Shown: positions 44,796 to 57,369, numbered from the stretch's first letter. The stretch: DNA of 64,000 bases from Otatea glauca (GCA_036346275.1 CM070730.1:39974918-40038917), one strand, 5' to 3'. Notes: a model not told the origin generated them from the sequence alone. Made by a program: numbers and translations.

Positions 44796-46441
44796 TGAAG
44801 GACCGAGATGGCGAACAGAGGGGGGGTGAATGGTCGCAAATAAAATTTCCCCCAAAATACTCCAACAAAAACCTCGACAAGATCGCTCAAAGGAAATCAT
44901 GAAAAACCTGAAAAACTAGACAACTATGTGTACCCCAAGCTTGCATGGATAAGTACCATAAAATATGTGGGGATTTTTGAGTCACAATACTGGTTGTCTA
45001 GTGTCCAAGATAAAGAGGAATCAATTCAAACTCTTGCTTTAGAAAGGACATCAATTCAAATCACAAAAGTCACTTTCAGAAAAGCAAAAGCAGAATTTCC
45101 AGAACTTGTCCTCCATTTGCACAGGAGGTTGGTGGGTTTCTGCAGCTCACAAAATTTTGAGACTTTTTCTCCCTATGAGCATCTGAGTCGTGAAGAACTC
45201 CATCAAATTTCTCCTCAAAAAGCCTTACATAAAAAACAGGAAAATTCTAAGAATACAGTCTGGTCAAGAACTTCGAGCAGAAATTTTGGGGCTCGGTTTT
45301 CACCTCATGGCGCCAAAACGGTGCAACAAATGAACTCCAAAATATTTCTGCAAGTGGATATCAGAGGCCCGCACCTCCTCCAACAAGAATCACTTGAAAA
45401 AGATTTTTTTAGATTTGTATAGAAATCAAACACTGACTGCTGCGCGAAGAACAAGTTCTGAACAAAGTTGGAACTTGAAAGAAAAGATGTTCTCTACTCA
45501 ATCCAAGAGTGCAAAAGAGATGTAAAACCATATGAACACACTCAAAACATCCAAGATCAGCAGAATTTAGAAGGAGGGGAGGCAAATCTAAATTACATGA
45601 AAGTAAATTGCGAGAAAGTAATTGCGAGAAAGTAAATGCTGAATTTAAATTGCGTAAAGTAAAAACATAATGTAAATGCGCAAAATAAATTCAGAGGTGG
45701 ATGAATAAAACTTTGATTTCTGGAAGGAGAGGTTACAAAGCCTCACTTTCATGTGGGCAAAGCTCAAAGGAGCAATCACAAACCTCAAAACCTTCAAAGG
45801 AAGGAGGCTACCCCTCCACCCCTATTTATACTACTCTTGGGCCACCTACCACCCTTGGATGAGTCCCTCAACCCTAGAGCACTCATCTAAGGGCTAGGAT
45901 TAACCCACACACACAGGCATGCAAGGGCTAACCCAAAACCCACACACATACCTGGTTTTCTTGCATGGTTTTCAAAGCATACTACCTAGACCCGCTAACC
46001 TATCAAATAGACCTCAATCCGACGGCCCTCATTGATCCACGCGGCATCTAGCTAGCATCATCTCCTTTCCTTGTCTTTTTGACTTGCCCGGACTCCGTCT
46101 CCGATCATCTTCCGGCGATCTCCCAACCGTCTGGACCTCCGACGCTCCTCGCCTAGTCCCGGTCATCCTTCGCCTCACCATGACCTAGCACCGTTGTCCT
46201 GCAACCATCACAGACAAGGAAAAAACCTTTCACATAGCAATGCCCACAATGATATGCAATATAAACCATCCAACTCATCACTACCGCGTCCATACGATCG
46301 GTACTTCCACTCCTGGCAGAGACAACTCAAATTGCTTCATTTTGAAAATCAATCCAAATCAAACTCAAACTTGAGCACACCTTGCTCAAATAAAGTCAAA
46401 TACTCATCACAAACATGGATGGACCTCCACATGGTCCTTCA
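44796..46441 (-). repeat. Solo LTR of the S1 LTR family, minus orientation, 1646 bp
   Basis: It begins tgaaggaccgag and ends atggtccttca, giving 9-bp inverted ends tgaaggacc/ggtccttca. The agaac duplication is perfect (44791-44795, 46442-46446). TATA is at 45823-45830 on the minus strand. It has no internal element sequence next to it. Confidence 0.93.
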
Positions 46442-47128
46442 AGAACAATGTGTTTAGCCCAAGTTACAATGTGGTTTACACCTTAGCTAGTACTATGCTA
46501 TGGCTAGAGGATGACGAAACAAGCTTCGTCGGTTCGTGAGCTCTATGCGCCAAAGAGATTTCTTGCTTAAAAGCTCTAAATGGCTAATCTTGTGAGAATT
46601 GCTCTCCCTTCTTAGAATTGCTCTGCTTCTTCTCTTTTTTTTCTTCCTGAGGGTCCCTACCTCAGGCTTATTATAGTCATGATGATCCTGCCTCCGGTCG
46701 AATCATAGTAGGTTTGGGGTACCAGATCGTAGCTGATGAGGAGTCTATCACCGCATAATCTGCATGGCATATCCGAACTGCCATCTATACCAGGCGTACT
46801 CGAGTTGGTTTCCTCGCAAAGGGAAAGCGATCGAGTCCTTCCTGATGTGGAGTTATCTTTCTCGTGTATATCATATACCTTAGAATCGGGCCCATGATAT
46901 CCAGAATCTCTGCATGTCGTTAGGACATATCCTCTACGTATCCTCTCTAGACACATACCCCATGTTTAGATATTCGACAGTAGCTCCCGAACTTTGTTCA
47001 GCGGAGGCTCTGCTCAAGCGCTTGGTCGATTACTGCCAAAGCCTTGCTTTGTCGAGTAATGCCTTGCCTAGTTGTAGTCGAACGATTTGAGTAGACTGGG
47101 AATCGCTGAGTATCGAGTAGGGATACCT
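46442..47128 (-). repeat. Old LTR-like fragment, right part
   Basis: This is the continuation of the LTR-like DNA at 44648-44795 after the solo LTR. The minus strand has a TATAATAAGCC promoter-like motif near 46670, followed by CTGAGGTAGGGACC. No coding sequence is recognised. It could be an LTR or another promoter-containing repeat. Confidence 0.4.
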
Positions 47129-47263
47129 GTGACGTGCGCTACGAACCGAACGAAATTTCAGCAGCATAACCCCGCTGTTCTCCAAACGCACGCCTGATGC
47201 TGGTGCGTCAAAGAACAACAGGGTTATGTGGCCGAAATCACGTTCGGATCGCTCGCACGTCAC
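47129..47263. repeat. 135-bp imperfect inverted repeat (hairpin)
   Basis: The arms are about 62 bases with a loop of about 10 bases centred near 47198. They share gtgacgtgcg at the base, ccgaacg, atttc, cataaccc, gttgttct/gctgttct and cgcac, with scattered mismatches (about three quarters of positions match by eye). It could be a foldback transposon relic or part of an LTR. Confidence 0.75.
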
Positions 47264-47529
47264 AAGTCCTATGCAACAACCAACATTCTCGGGCTGTCTA
47301 AAATACGCTGGACAATTCCGGAACCGCGCACCTCACAAGCAAATGTGAGATGCGCTCGTTCCCAACGGTGACGCTTATGCTCTCTCTTGCTCGACACAAA
47401 CCCTAAACTCTAACGTTATATACAACGGCAGCGAAAATAAAAATATATATATATCATATGCAAATAATATAAAATGAGATGAAATAACTTTAAACGAATA
47501 TAAAAGAGATGAAATATACGCTCTCCAAC
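47264..47529. other. Short unassigned segment with a second hairpin
   Basis: A hairpin with arms gcgcacctcaca (47326-47337) and tgtgagatgcgc (47344-47355) and a 6-base loop lies here, extendable outward through ggaac/gttcc with mismatches. An A/T-rich stretch with a tatatatat run (about 47442-47456) follows. I see no gene. Confidence 0.6.
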
Positions 47530-48160
47530 GCCGTGGGGCGCGTGGAGGGTCCGGGAGGGCGGGTGGCGCGGGCGACGACGCAGGCGGCGCCGGCGATGGC
47601 GCTGATGGTGGCGCGGAGCGGCAAGCGGGCGGGCGGCGTCTCCGGCGATCGAAGGGCGGCGGCGGCGCAGAGTGGCTGCGGCGACGGCGGTGGCCGACGG
47701 GCAGGCGGCGGCAGGCGGGCGGGCGGCGGGGGCTGGTGCACATGTGTGGGTGCAGCCGGCGGGCGGCGGGCCGGGCGGCGTCGCGCGGGCAGCCAGCGTC
47801 GCCGGGGCGACGGCACTGGCAGAGGGCTACCGGCGGCGGCGAGCAGGCGGGCAGGCCGGGCGCAGGGCCGACAGGGCTATGGCGGCGCGGCGGGCGGCGG
47901 CGGGGGGCAACATGGAGGGCCGCCCGGCCGGCGGCGTCTCGGCGGCCGAGCGGGCGGCACCGGCGGAGGTAGGCCGGCGGCGGCTCGGGTGGCCTAGTGG
48001 GCGACGCGAGCAGGCAGGCGCGGGCGCGCAGCGGCGGGGGGAGTGCGGCCGACGGCGCGAGGGAACGGCGGGTCATGGGGCGTGCCAAGGCCGGGCAGGG
48101 CGGGCGGGCGCGGCGCGGCGACGCGCGTGGCGCATGCATGGTCGCGGTCAAGTCTTTTTC
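47530..48160. other. Very GC-rich block, no supported gene
   Basis: Composition is overwhelmingly G and C with ggcgggcggc-type runs on the plus strand. Long open frames occur in several frames on both strands (for example 47375-48151 minus and 47672-48235 plus) because stop codons are rare at this composition. Their products are alanine/arginine/proline/glycine-rich low-complexity sequence without a domain. It may be internal sequence of the CACTA element whose end is at 48509. Confidence 0.55.
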
Positions 48161-48169
48161 CTCCTATTA

Positions 48170-48509
48170 AATTGTAAGATGATCGCCCACGAATTTAAAA
48201 ATTTAAATTGGGTAATTGGTGGCCCACGAATTTAAATTTTTAAATTCGTGGGTAATTTTTGGCCCACGAATTTAAATGTTTAAATTCGTGGGTAATTGAT
48301 GGCCCACGAATTTAAATGATTAAATTCGTGGGTGTTATTTGAGCACACTAATTTAAATAAATAAATTCGTGAGTTTCATTTTGGCCCACAAATTAAATTA
48401 AAAACGTGTGTTTTATAGAAACCGACGAATTTTAAATAAATAAATTCATGGGTTTTTTTTGGGCCCACGAATTTAAAAAACCCACGAATTTTCTCTGTTT
48501 CTTGTAGTG
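48170..48509. mobile_element. Right end of a CACTA transposon with palindromic array
   Basis: The block ends ttctctgtttcttgtagtg at 48509, whose complement CACTACAAGAAACAGAGAA is a CACTA terminal repeat. Inside it are about seven palindromic units, cccacgaatttaaa/tttaaattcgtggg, on a roughly 50-bp period. The next three bases tat (48510-48512) fit the 3-bp target duplication, since the matching S1 position reads cctatgcgc. The left end and the left duplication are not in the window. The motif differs from the array at 42882-43125, so these may be two different CACTA elements. Confidence 0.8.
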
Positions 48510-48512
48510 TAT

Positions 48513-49350
48513 GCGCATCAACACTCCAGACCCTATAGCTACGAGAAGAAGTCGAGTAACATAGAAAGATACCATAAGAAGAGCGAGACTCAAACTTATC
48601 TAGGTTACCAGACTTCAAGATAAAACACTTGCAACCGAAAACGCGAAAATGAGACACACTGGGTTTTCGCCCATACCTCAACTCATAAGAAGTGCGATGC
48701 AGATGTGCTCTCAAAACATGCGATTAGAAACATGGCAAGCAAGAGCTATAGCCTCACCAAAACTTCCTAGAGTATCAGACTGCCTAGCATCGTCCCGCCA
48801 TCTCAAACAAGGTCCTGTTCTTCCTTTCCACTACGCCATTCTCACGAGGGGCGTAGGAGAAGAGAACTGATGCTCTAAACCGCACTCCACACGTAAACTC
48901 TCAAAGTAGGAATTCTTGAACTCCGTGCCATTATCACTCACGTATAGCTCAGAACGCACTGGGAGCTCAATAGACAACCCATCGACCAAACCCTTGAAGT
49001 GAAAAAAGTCTCATCCTTCGAGGCCATGAAGAATACCCAAGAGTATCTAGAAAAATCATCAACGATGACAAGAACATAGCACTTCCTCCTCCTGATCGCA
49101 TTCTAGCCGACCAACAGCTTCCATATGTAAAAGCTGTCACGGTGCATCGCCATCACTACGGATCGGAGGATGAGAAGCAAGAACCATCTTGCCATGTCGG
49201 CAAGGAGAGCAAACTAAGTCTTTGACCATCTTGAGTTTGGGCAAACCCCGAATGAGATCGTGGTCGCTAACTCGGGTCAAATGATCAAAACCAATGTGAC
49301 CAAGTCTCCAATGCCGTAAGGAGAGATCACGGACTCGAAGCAATCAAACA
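48513..49350 (-). pseudogene. S3 integrase remnant
   Basis: Recognisable pieces are LHRTSYELRYGRKPSVSHFR and VFGCKCFILKSGNLDKFE (48376-48714) and the pre-integrase zinc domain HWRLGHIGFDHLTRVSDHDL with LVCSPCRHGKM (49137-49343). The catalytic core between them is in several frames. Here the arginine after CSPC is kept, whereas S1 has a stop. Confidence 0.8.
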
Positions 49351-50180
49351 TCAAGAGAGTCTCCGTAAGAAGCGTAAAAATCAGCACGAAAGACTTTTCC
49401 AAATCTAGAAATCCATAAACTAACCCTCCCGATGAATCAAGAATTCTACAGCATTACTCTTGAAGCTTACCTCGAAAGAGTCATCGATAAGCTGAGAAAC
49501 AGAGAGTAGATTGTATTGCAGCTTACTTACTAAGGCAACATCTTTAAGAATGAAATTTTGGTTAATGCGGATGGTATCTTTAGCAATGACTCTACTCAAG
49601 ATGCATCCCCAAAAGTGATTAACTCATCACCGGGGCTCGGACTAGGAAGAGAACCAACGAGAATCTCCGGTCATATGACGAGAACAACCAAGTCAACAAT
49701 CCAAACATTGCCCTTCCCCATCCGACTTAACTTGATCAAGACAAAAGAGAGAATGATGACTCAAGATCGATAGAGTGAAGACTTAGGAACCCAATATCAA
49801 CCATACGACACCTCAGTACCACCACGTAAGAAGATCGACTCGAGTGTCTCTCGACGCCAACTCTCACACGATCGGGAGCAACTCGTAGATAATCTAGGAG
49901 TCAAAGCGGGTTGGCACGCCGTGGTGCAAAAGCCGACCATCCTAGTAAGGCTGCTCGATCTCCTACCGTAAACACCTCACGCCACCGATATCTACCTCGA
50001 TGGGAAAAATGAGGAATATCGAGGACGGCGAAAGATCGACTACGAACAGCTCAGACTAAAACTCAAGAACTAGCATGAAAACCATGTCCTCGGACGCTAC
50101 CCAAAAACAAAGCGACTCTAACTGCCTAGAAGCGGCAGGTGTCTTAGAGCACTCAAAGTCCGGGATGACCCCGAATACCC
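49351..50180 (-). pseudogene. S3 protease and gag-protease junction remnant
   Basis: This aligns with S1 positions of about 1740-2650, including matches to the protease region near 49640-49720. No frame longer than about 70 codons remains. The D-S-G region is interrupted by small deletions. Confidence 0.65.
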
Positions 50181-52311
50181 TAAGAGCAGCAACACGCCAC
50201 GCCGAGTGATCTTGGTGCGCTCAAGCGTAAATCTACTAGGTGACCATCCTTCTTACAGAAGGTGCATGTGTACTTCGCCTTGCTAGAGGCAGAAGCAATA
50301 GGAGTAAGACCCTTCTGGTCAGAAGTCCTATGAACAACCCTAGCGGACCTAAACACGGTGGTACTCACTCTAGGAGCTACCACAATCTCACCACTCTTGG
50401 AGCCGCGCACAATGGTGGGAGGATGCGCCCGAGCGTGCTCCAAGGGATCAAATCCTAGACCTTGATTGAATCTACTAATCTTGGATTGGTCTAGAATAAG
50501 ATTGAGCTTCTTCTTGCCTCCAACAAACTTCTCGAGAGTGCTCATAAGATACTGGCAATCTCGGAAGAAAGAAGCACAAGAAGAACAGGGGAAGGAGAGG
50601 AAGAAGAAGAACCGTAAAGAGAAGATCTCTCAAAGACGTGCTTTTGTTCCCTTAGCACTACTGCCTCAATCTTGAGGGCCTCACAAGAAACGCAAGGAGC
50701 ATTTCTAATCCTAAGGGTTTGGTCTTTTAACTTCTTCTTAAGCTCGACATGGATTTGATCCACATCATCCTTAACCCCAACACACGCTAGCAACCGCTTT
50801 TAACTTAACTAGTAAGTTCTTAGCAAGTTGATCACACTTGACATTCAAAGCATCATTGTCAAGTTTTAGTTGCCTCACCCTCACATGAGTATTGGGTCCT
50901 TAGAAGCATGCAATTCAAGTTCATCATTTCTAGCAGAAAGCTTTCTAAGGTGTTCGCTCATGGCATCAATTTCGACAAGCAATTTAGGGCAATTAGCACA
51001 TGATGGAGTGGAGTGAGCATGAAGAAAACTACCATCAATAGGAATAGCATCAACAGAACTAGTGCTAGCATTCTTCAATCTAAGACCATCAAGTTCAGCA
51101 AGCAAACTATCATGTATCGTCCTTAGGTTCTCCAACTCCACAATAATAGCATCACACAAAGAGCAATCATCAGTGACTCAGGAGGGAGAAGATCTAAGTG
51201 AAGCTAACTCCCGAGTCAACGTACCTACTTCCTTCTCAAGCTCCGTACACCTAGCTCTAGCTCTAGCATGAAATTTTCCTAATTTGCAGAAAGCTTCATT
51301 GAGCTGGTCATAGGAGGGTACCTCATCCGAGTCGCTGTAGAGCTCCGAATCGCTGATGTCGCTGGTGTCGCCATGAAGCACATGCCGAGAAGTTGTCGCC
51401 GCCTTCTTCTCTTGCGGATCATCCTCGCCTCGCCGCTCCATGTCTCCGTGTCGGAGAGGTTGATATCGCTGCCGCGCGAGGACGCGTGGAAGAGCTTCTT
51501 GTTCTTGGAGAAGGCGACTTCTTCTCGTGTGCCGGCTCACCAACCGGAGGCTTCTTGTTGCGGTTCTTGTCGGTGTAGTCATTCTTGCCCGAACCGCCAA
51601 CGCCGTTCTTGCCCTTCTCCACTTTAGGATAGTTAGCCTCAATGTGGTTGGGGCCACCACACTCGAAGCGGTGATCATGCCACCTCTCTTCCTCTCTCTC
51701 ACCCTCTTGTATGCATGAGAAAACTTATGCGAGCAAGAAGAGCAAGCTCATTTTCCGAAATTTTTCCAGCTTGGTCATCGCTAGCTCGCAAAGGGCGGAA
51801 AGAGAGAAACCAATAGAAGGATCAGAAGAAGAAGATCCAATGGGATCGATGACCAAAGCCATCGACTGAGATTTCGTCTTTCGAGAGACGACATCGATCT
51901 CATGAGTCTTGAGATGGGAATAAAGCCTGTCAAGAGTCAGAGTCGATAAGTCGGTGGTGTCCTTGATGGTGGTCACCTTCATCTCCCAAACCCGAAGGTC
52001 GAGTGCGGTCAAGAAATGCCGAGCATTGTCCGAGTCAGGTTATATGCAACCAACAGCTCGGAGGTTGCTCAAAATCTTTGTAAACCGACCAAAACACTCG
52101 TCGAGACTCTCACCAGCGCGTTGATCAAATTTGTTGTACTCGCGCTTGAACTGGTCCTGCCTCTCAGTCTTGATTTGAGTAGAGCCCTCATGGTAAGCAT
52201 CAAGGGTTACCCAAATCTTGTGAGCGGAGCGAAGGTGAGAAATCCTATCATACTCACCGCGGTTAAGACCTTGTATGAGAATGTTCCTTGCCATAGCATT
52301 CGCCTCAACGT
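50181..52311 (-). pseudogene. S3 gag remnant
   Basis: Frames at 50180-50545 (second knuckle CTFCKKDGHLVD, then out of frame), 50542-50793, 50881-51159, 51178-51702, 51725-52012 and 52040-52311 together follow the S1 gag. They include LDLRVWEMKVTTIKDTTDLS-like and ARNILIQGLNRGEYDRISHL segments. In the first knuckle the first cysteine is shifted out of frame and the last is changed. The N-terminus is cut by gypsy C at VEANAMARN. Confidence 0.82.
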
Positions 52312-55300
52312 TGTCGGGACCCGATTCTGTAAATTCGACCTCTCGTATTCTCATGCTACCAGATCACGCTTAGCACACACAAATCATACAGGTTGCACAT
52401 CACGCATATTCACGAAGGTATAAGAATAAATAGTGCAAACATGTATATAAACCGAGTTGTACGACCTTATGGTCTCCTTACAGATAAGTCGGCCACACAG
52501 GGCTTACATTATTCAAAGTAAAGAAATAGCAGCAGAACATAAATAAAAGGGTCGTGGAAGCCTTCATCTTGCCACAGCAACCGACCGGGCTTGCCCCTAG
52601 TTGCTCGTGATCCTCGATGTACTCTTCCTCCCTTGCCGTGTAGACTCCTCCACCGATGTTGGGTTTGATAAGCAAGGTGGGGTGAGTACACAAGGCACTC
52701 AACAAGTAATGCATGAATGCAACGCTATTACTATATGCAAAGCTTATTCCAAAGGGTTGGCTTAAATGGTTCTTTTGCATCAAGTAGCAATTTTAAACAA
52801 TATCTTAATTAGATTAAAGCAAAGGGAACAGTTATAAGTAATACTAATTTCTTCAAATAGTTTTCCTTCAAGATTCTCGGCACACCTCTAACTGCTCATT
52901 TTTAACACTGCACACACCACCCTTCCATGTTTTGTTTATGAAAATCTACCCTTGATCAGAATCCCGAGCAATGCTCAATACCGTGAGCACGGCTATTCGA
53001 ATAGTTTTGACACCGCAGAGGTTGTACACTTTACCCACAAGATACACCGCCACCACACAGTGATTGTCCGCAACAAAGCTTTTCAGAACTTCTACCTTAA
53101 CTAAAGAACCTCTCCCAGATTGCCTTCACTATCACTTCCTCACACGAGCCAAGTATAGGACCGCCAATCACCGCTGGATGGGCACCAAGCCGTAGCACGT
53201 GCGCGCCCCATACAGATACACCCCCGTATCGTCACACCCGAGGTATCGGAGGAAAGATATCGGAACCCTAGTCAACTAGGTCTGTCCCATATCAGACATG
53301 TGGTTGTACGGGTGACTCAGATCAAAGGCTTGCAAGGTGAAGTCCTTAACTGACCAAGGCAAGACTTCCAACACTCAATAGTGGCACACAGCCCAATGTG
53401 GCACACAGACTCACATCACTCATCAACCCACTGCCACACAGGCCCACCAGGCACACAGCCTCTTGCCACTTACCCCAGTCTAAATCATTTCCCACCCAGT
53501 TGATTATTGTGCAACACATGCCAAGAATAACTCAACATCGACGCAACCACACAGTCATCAGACTCAATCTCATCATGTGGCATCATCACACCACTTTTCA
53601 AAATACATTCAATATGTCTATAATCAAGATTGTAGCATTTTTCCAAAGATCACTCATGATTCGTTGCAAGGCTAAGCATCTACTCACGGTCTAGCCTCCC
53701 GTGTTGGCACAATATTAGCATCCAACTAATATAATCAAACTTAGGGTGACAATGATTTAAGGCATACAATTAATAATTCAAGGTGGCATAACAAAATGGG
53801 TTGATTAACTACATTATCCCAATTTAAATTACACTCATTTTATATAAATAAGCATGCATAATTTCAAAGCATAAATTACATTTTAAAAGCTGGTATCAAA
53901 ATGATCAAAGCATCACTTGCCTTCAAAGATTTGCTGGTCTTGTTTCGAAGCTTGGTCTTGGGCGACGAAATCTTCCTCGAAACTTTCCTAAATTTGCGTC
54001 TCACGCTGCACAAACAAAATATGCAATAAATAACTAATACAGAAGACTAAATGACCTCAAAATTCAAATAAAATTCACCATTAAATATCTCACAATTTTA
54101 TGAATTTTTAGAAATTTGAATCACACAAACCGAGTTAAGATGCAAAAGTTATAGTCATATGAAGTTTGAATAAAATCAAAATACGTAAATTTAGAAAATC
54201 CGATTTTTCTGAATTATTTTTATACTGAAATTCGCTTTTATGACATCAGCACCGCGTCATGATGACGCCAGCACATAAATGAAATTCGGTCGAAATATTT
54301 TTATATATAAAAATATTATGATGTCATCGACGACGTCAAGACGACACGCGGCACGCCTGCAGGCCGCCACGCCGCCTCGTCTAAGCACCGGGTTCACGGC
54401 TCGGCTCGTCTACCGTGGACTCGGTTCACTGTAACAGTGCAAAGAAAGCGGCAAGATCGAGCCGCTCGCTGAATCAACGGCCGATCTCCTCACGCGCGCC
54501 GCAAAGACCGAGATGCGTGCGACACGCGCCGCGCATCCAGCGGCCACCACGCATCCAACGCGGCGACGCCGGCTCCACGCCTCCACGCTGCCGCACATCC
54601 AACGGCGCCAGATCCAACGGCCAAGACCGCGCCGCCATCGCGACGCCTCGGTTCATGCGACGACACGCGGCGGAATCGCGACGGTGCACCCGAAATCGAC
54701 GGCTGGATCTGGTCTCCGCCCCGGTCAAAAGGCCCATGCGTCAGCACGCGATTTGGCGAGGGTACGGTGCCATCTCCGCCGCGACGCTCAAATCTGAACG
54801 GCGCGGATCCCGAGGGCAAAACCAGATCCAATCTCTACCGCTTAGATCTAATCTAACGCCCACTGCACCGAGCGGTTTCATCGCTCAAGGCGCGACGTGG
54901 CTCAATCCTACGCGTCCAAAAAAAGATCCAAGGGTTCGCATTAAATCAAGCCGCAGAATCTAGATCTAATCCCTACCGTACACATCAAGATCTAACGGTC
55001 ACGATTCAATCTAAACATCTACAGAGATGGAGGTTACGTGGACTCACCAGAACCGAACGATGCAAATCGGACGGTCGACGCGGTTCGACGAGGTTGGCGG
55101 CGGCGAAGAAGCGAAGGTTGCCGGAGCTGGGGAAGACGACCTCGGCGACGGCGATGCGGGGCTTCTCCGGCAAGAAGAAGTGGCTCGTTCAACGCGGCTT
55201 GGCGGAAGGGTTACTCCAGTGACCTTGGCGACGGCGGAGAGAAACCGGCGGCGAAGCAAACGGCGAAAAACAGTGGCGGCACAAAGAAGCAACTACGGCG

Positions 55301-55970
55301 AGCTCGTACGGGCGCTAGAGGGGTCTCGCGTGCGTGCTAGGAGTCAAAGACGCGAGTGAAGGCCTCGCACGACGCCTTCAACGGGACTTAAGGGATGCCT
55401 CGACGCGGCGCGAACGGCCGGCGGAAGTCACAGCCATCAACGCCCACGCCTCCGATGATCTCGCGGGGCGGCGACGTGGCGCGATCCGTGCGTTCGTCAG
55501 GCGGCGATGTTCAAGGCTCACGCAAGACGGGCGACGTGGCACACGCGACAAAGCGCAGCGATCCGGACGGACGGCTTATGCTAGGCGGCGCTAGGGTTTC
55601 GTGGGGCGGGCTGCGTGGGCGGAGTCACGAAGTCGGGCGAGCACGATCGGGCCGCTAATGATTTCGCCTGCATAATCGCTCGATTTTTAAATCCTTTTCA
55701 ATAAAAATAATTCGGAAATTAGTTTTGGCCAAAGAAAGTAGTAAAAATATCTGAAAAATTCCAGAAAAATTCTGGAAAATACTTTGAGATGTCTGGGACT
55801 CCATTAAAATATTTTCAATAAAACTTTGCAAAAACTTTTCCTTTATTTAATTGGTTTTCAAGAAAGGCTATATTTGAATAATTCCAAATAAATTTCAATA
55901 ATTTCCAAAATTTCTCAAAAATCAAAAAAATACTTCAAATTTTAAATTAGAGCAAAAATTAGGTGTTACA
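52312..55970 (-). repeat. 3' LTR of gypsy C, 3659 bp
   Basis: The plus strand starts tgtcgggacccg and ends aggtgttaca; on the minus strand it therefore runs TGTAACACCT to CGGGTCCCGACA. The bZIP-type motifs of gypsy B are mostly decayed here (atgacatcag, tgatgacgccag at about 54240-54275). Open frames inside, such as 54415-54963 plus, have no domain and are not called. Confidence 0.9.
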
Positions 55971-55981
55971 AACCTCCTCTT
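55971..55981 (-). other. Polypurine tract of gypsy C
   Basis: The minus strand reads AAGAGGAGGTT directly before TGTAACACCT. Confidence 0.8.
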
Positions 55982-57341
55982 AATGTAATCTCGCCCCGAG
56001 ATTCAGGGTTGTCTACAGAAATAGGTTAGGAAACTCCTTCTTCAGATCTTCTTCGCATTCCCACGTGGCTTCACTTTCCGAGTGGTTGCTCCACCAACTC
56101 GCAGAACGTGTTGACTTGTTCCTTGTCTCTCTGCCCATTACGCCCGTAATCTTCATCGGATGTTCTTTGTAAGTCGATCTTCTTACACCTCAATTGCCTC
56201 CAAAAGTGTTTGCTCTTCCGTACTCAAGACACTTCTTCGATTGTGATACATGAAATACATCATGCACTCGCTAAAGACCGTGGTAACTCCAATTGATAAG
56301 CAACTTCACCTCTGCGGCTCAAGATCTTGAATGGTCCGACATATCTGGTGCGAGCTTTCCTTTGCATGGAACCTTCGACTTTTTTGAGAGGTGTGACTCT
56401 AAGGTACACAAAATCTTGGGTTCAAAGCTCGGTTCCTCGCGACGGTTGTCGGCATAACTCTTTTGCCTTGATTGTGCAATCTTCAATCTTTCCCCGATCG
56501 TATGACCTGTTCTTCCGCTTCAAGAATGTCCGTCCAAAACATGTCGCTCACTGTCTCATTCCAATTCAATGGTGTTCGATAGGACCGACCATACAAAGCT
56601 TCAAATGGAGACATCTCAGAACTCGCCGATAATCGTTGTTATAACTAAACTCAAATAAGGCAAACACTTGTCCCATGAGGTTGAATATGCTAAGGCACAT
56701 GCCCTCAACATGTCCTCCAATATCCGATTGACTCTCTCGGTTTGCCCATCCGTCATGGATGGTATGTCAGATCAAGTTCAAACGAGTTCCCATCGCTTCA
56801 TGTAGCTTACCCCAAAACTGGAGGTAAATTGGGTACTCGTCGATACTATCTTCTTCTGATCTCGTGCAAGCGCACGATCCGTGCCATATAAAGTTCTCGC
56901 TAACCGGTCTCCTAATAAGTGGTCTTTACCGCATGAAATGTGCCACTTTGGTTGCGATCCACTATGACCCATACTGAATCATATCCACTTTATGCTCTAG
57001 GCATTCCGCTATGAAATCCATACCAATTTCTTCCCATTTCCATTCGGTATCTTTAAGGGTTGTAATAGCCTGCTGGCCTTTGGTGCATAGCTTTGACTCT
57101 TTGGCATATGTCACATAATGCAACGATTCGCGACTTCCCGCTTCATGCTTGGCCACCAAAATCTTTCCTTTAAACCTTGATACATTTTCGCACTTCCTGG
57201 ATGAATTGAGTACTTGGAATCATGAGCCTCCTCCAGAATGAACTGCTTCAACTCCTTTTTGTTCGGCACACAAATGCACTCTTTAAACCACATAGTACCT
57301 TGTTCATCCAGTTTGAAATCTTTTGCTTTGCCTTCATCCAT
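55982..57341 (-). pseudogene. Gypsy C integrase and chromodomain remnant
   Basis: Fragments read KFKLDEQGTMWFKECICVPN-like and YSIHPGSAKMYQGLKERFWW (57111-57341), EWKWEEIGMDFIAE (56962-57159), and short pieces of the core and C-terminal part towards 56240. The second catalytic aspartate region (about 56840) is in a broken frame. The chromodomain end is at about 56020-56200. The order matches gypsy B, with many single-base indels. Confidence 0.8.
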
Positions 57342-57369
57342 TTTGCCCTTAATTCTTTTGATCTTATCA

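Larger units (their letters stand above)
48513..52311 (-). mobile_element. Sirevirus-like copia relic S3
   Basis: It corresponds to S1 from about 916 to 4750 in the same orientation, with many small indels. The left end is cut by the CACTA end and the right end by gypsy C in the gag N-terminus (aacgt at 52307-52311 is the candidate duplication). The rest of the element should lie left of the CACTA element and right of gypsy C, outside the window. It has lost all frames and is a dead copy. Confidence 0.88.

Noticed and set aside
47375..48151. 258-codon minus-strand open frame in the GC-rich block
   Set aside because: The product is alanine/arginine/proline-rich, and several other frames on both strands are open as well, as expected when stop codons are rare. 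No domain or start context supports a gene.
54415..54963. 182-codon plus-strand open frame in the gypsy C LTR
   Set aside because: It lies inside an LTR, opposite to the element strand, and is not kept in the second LTR or in gypsy B. The composition is GC-driven.
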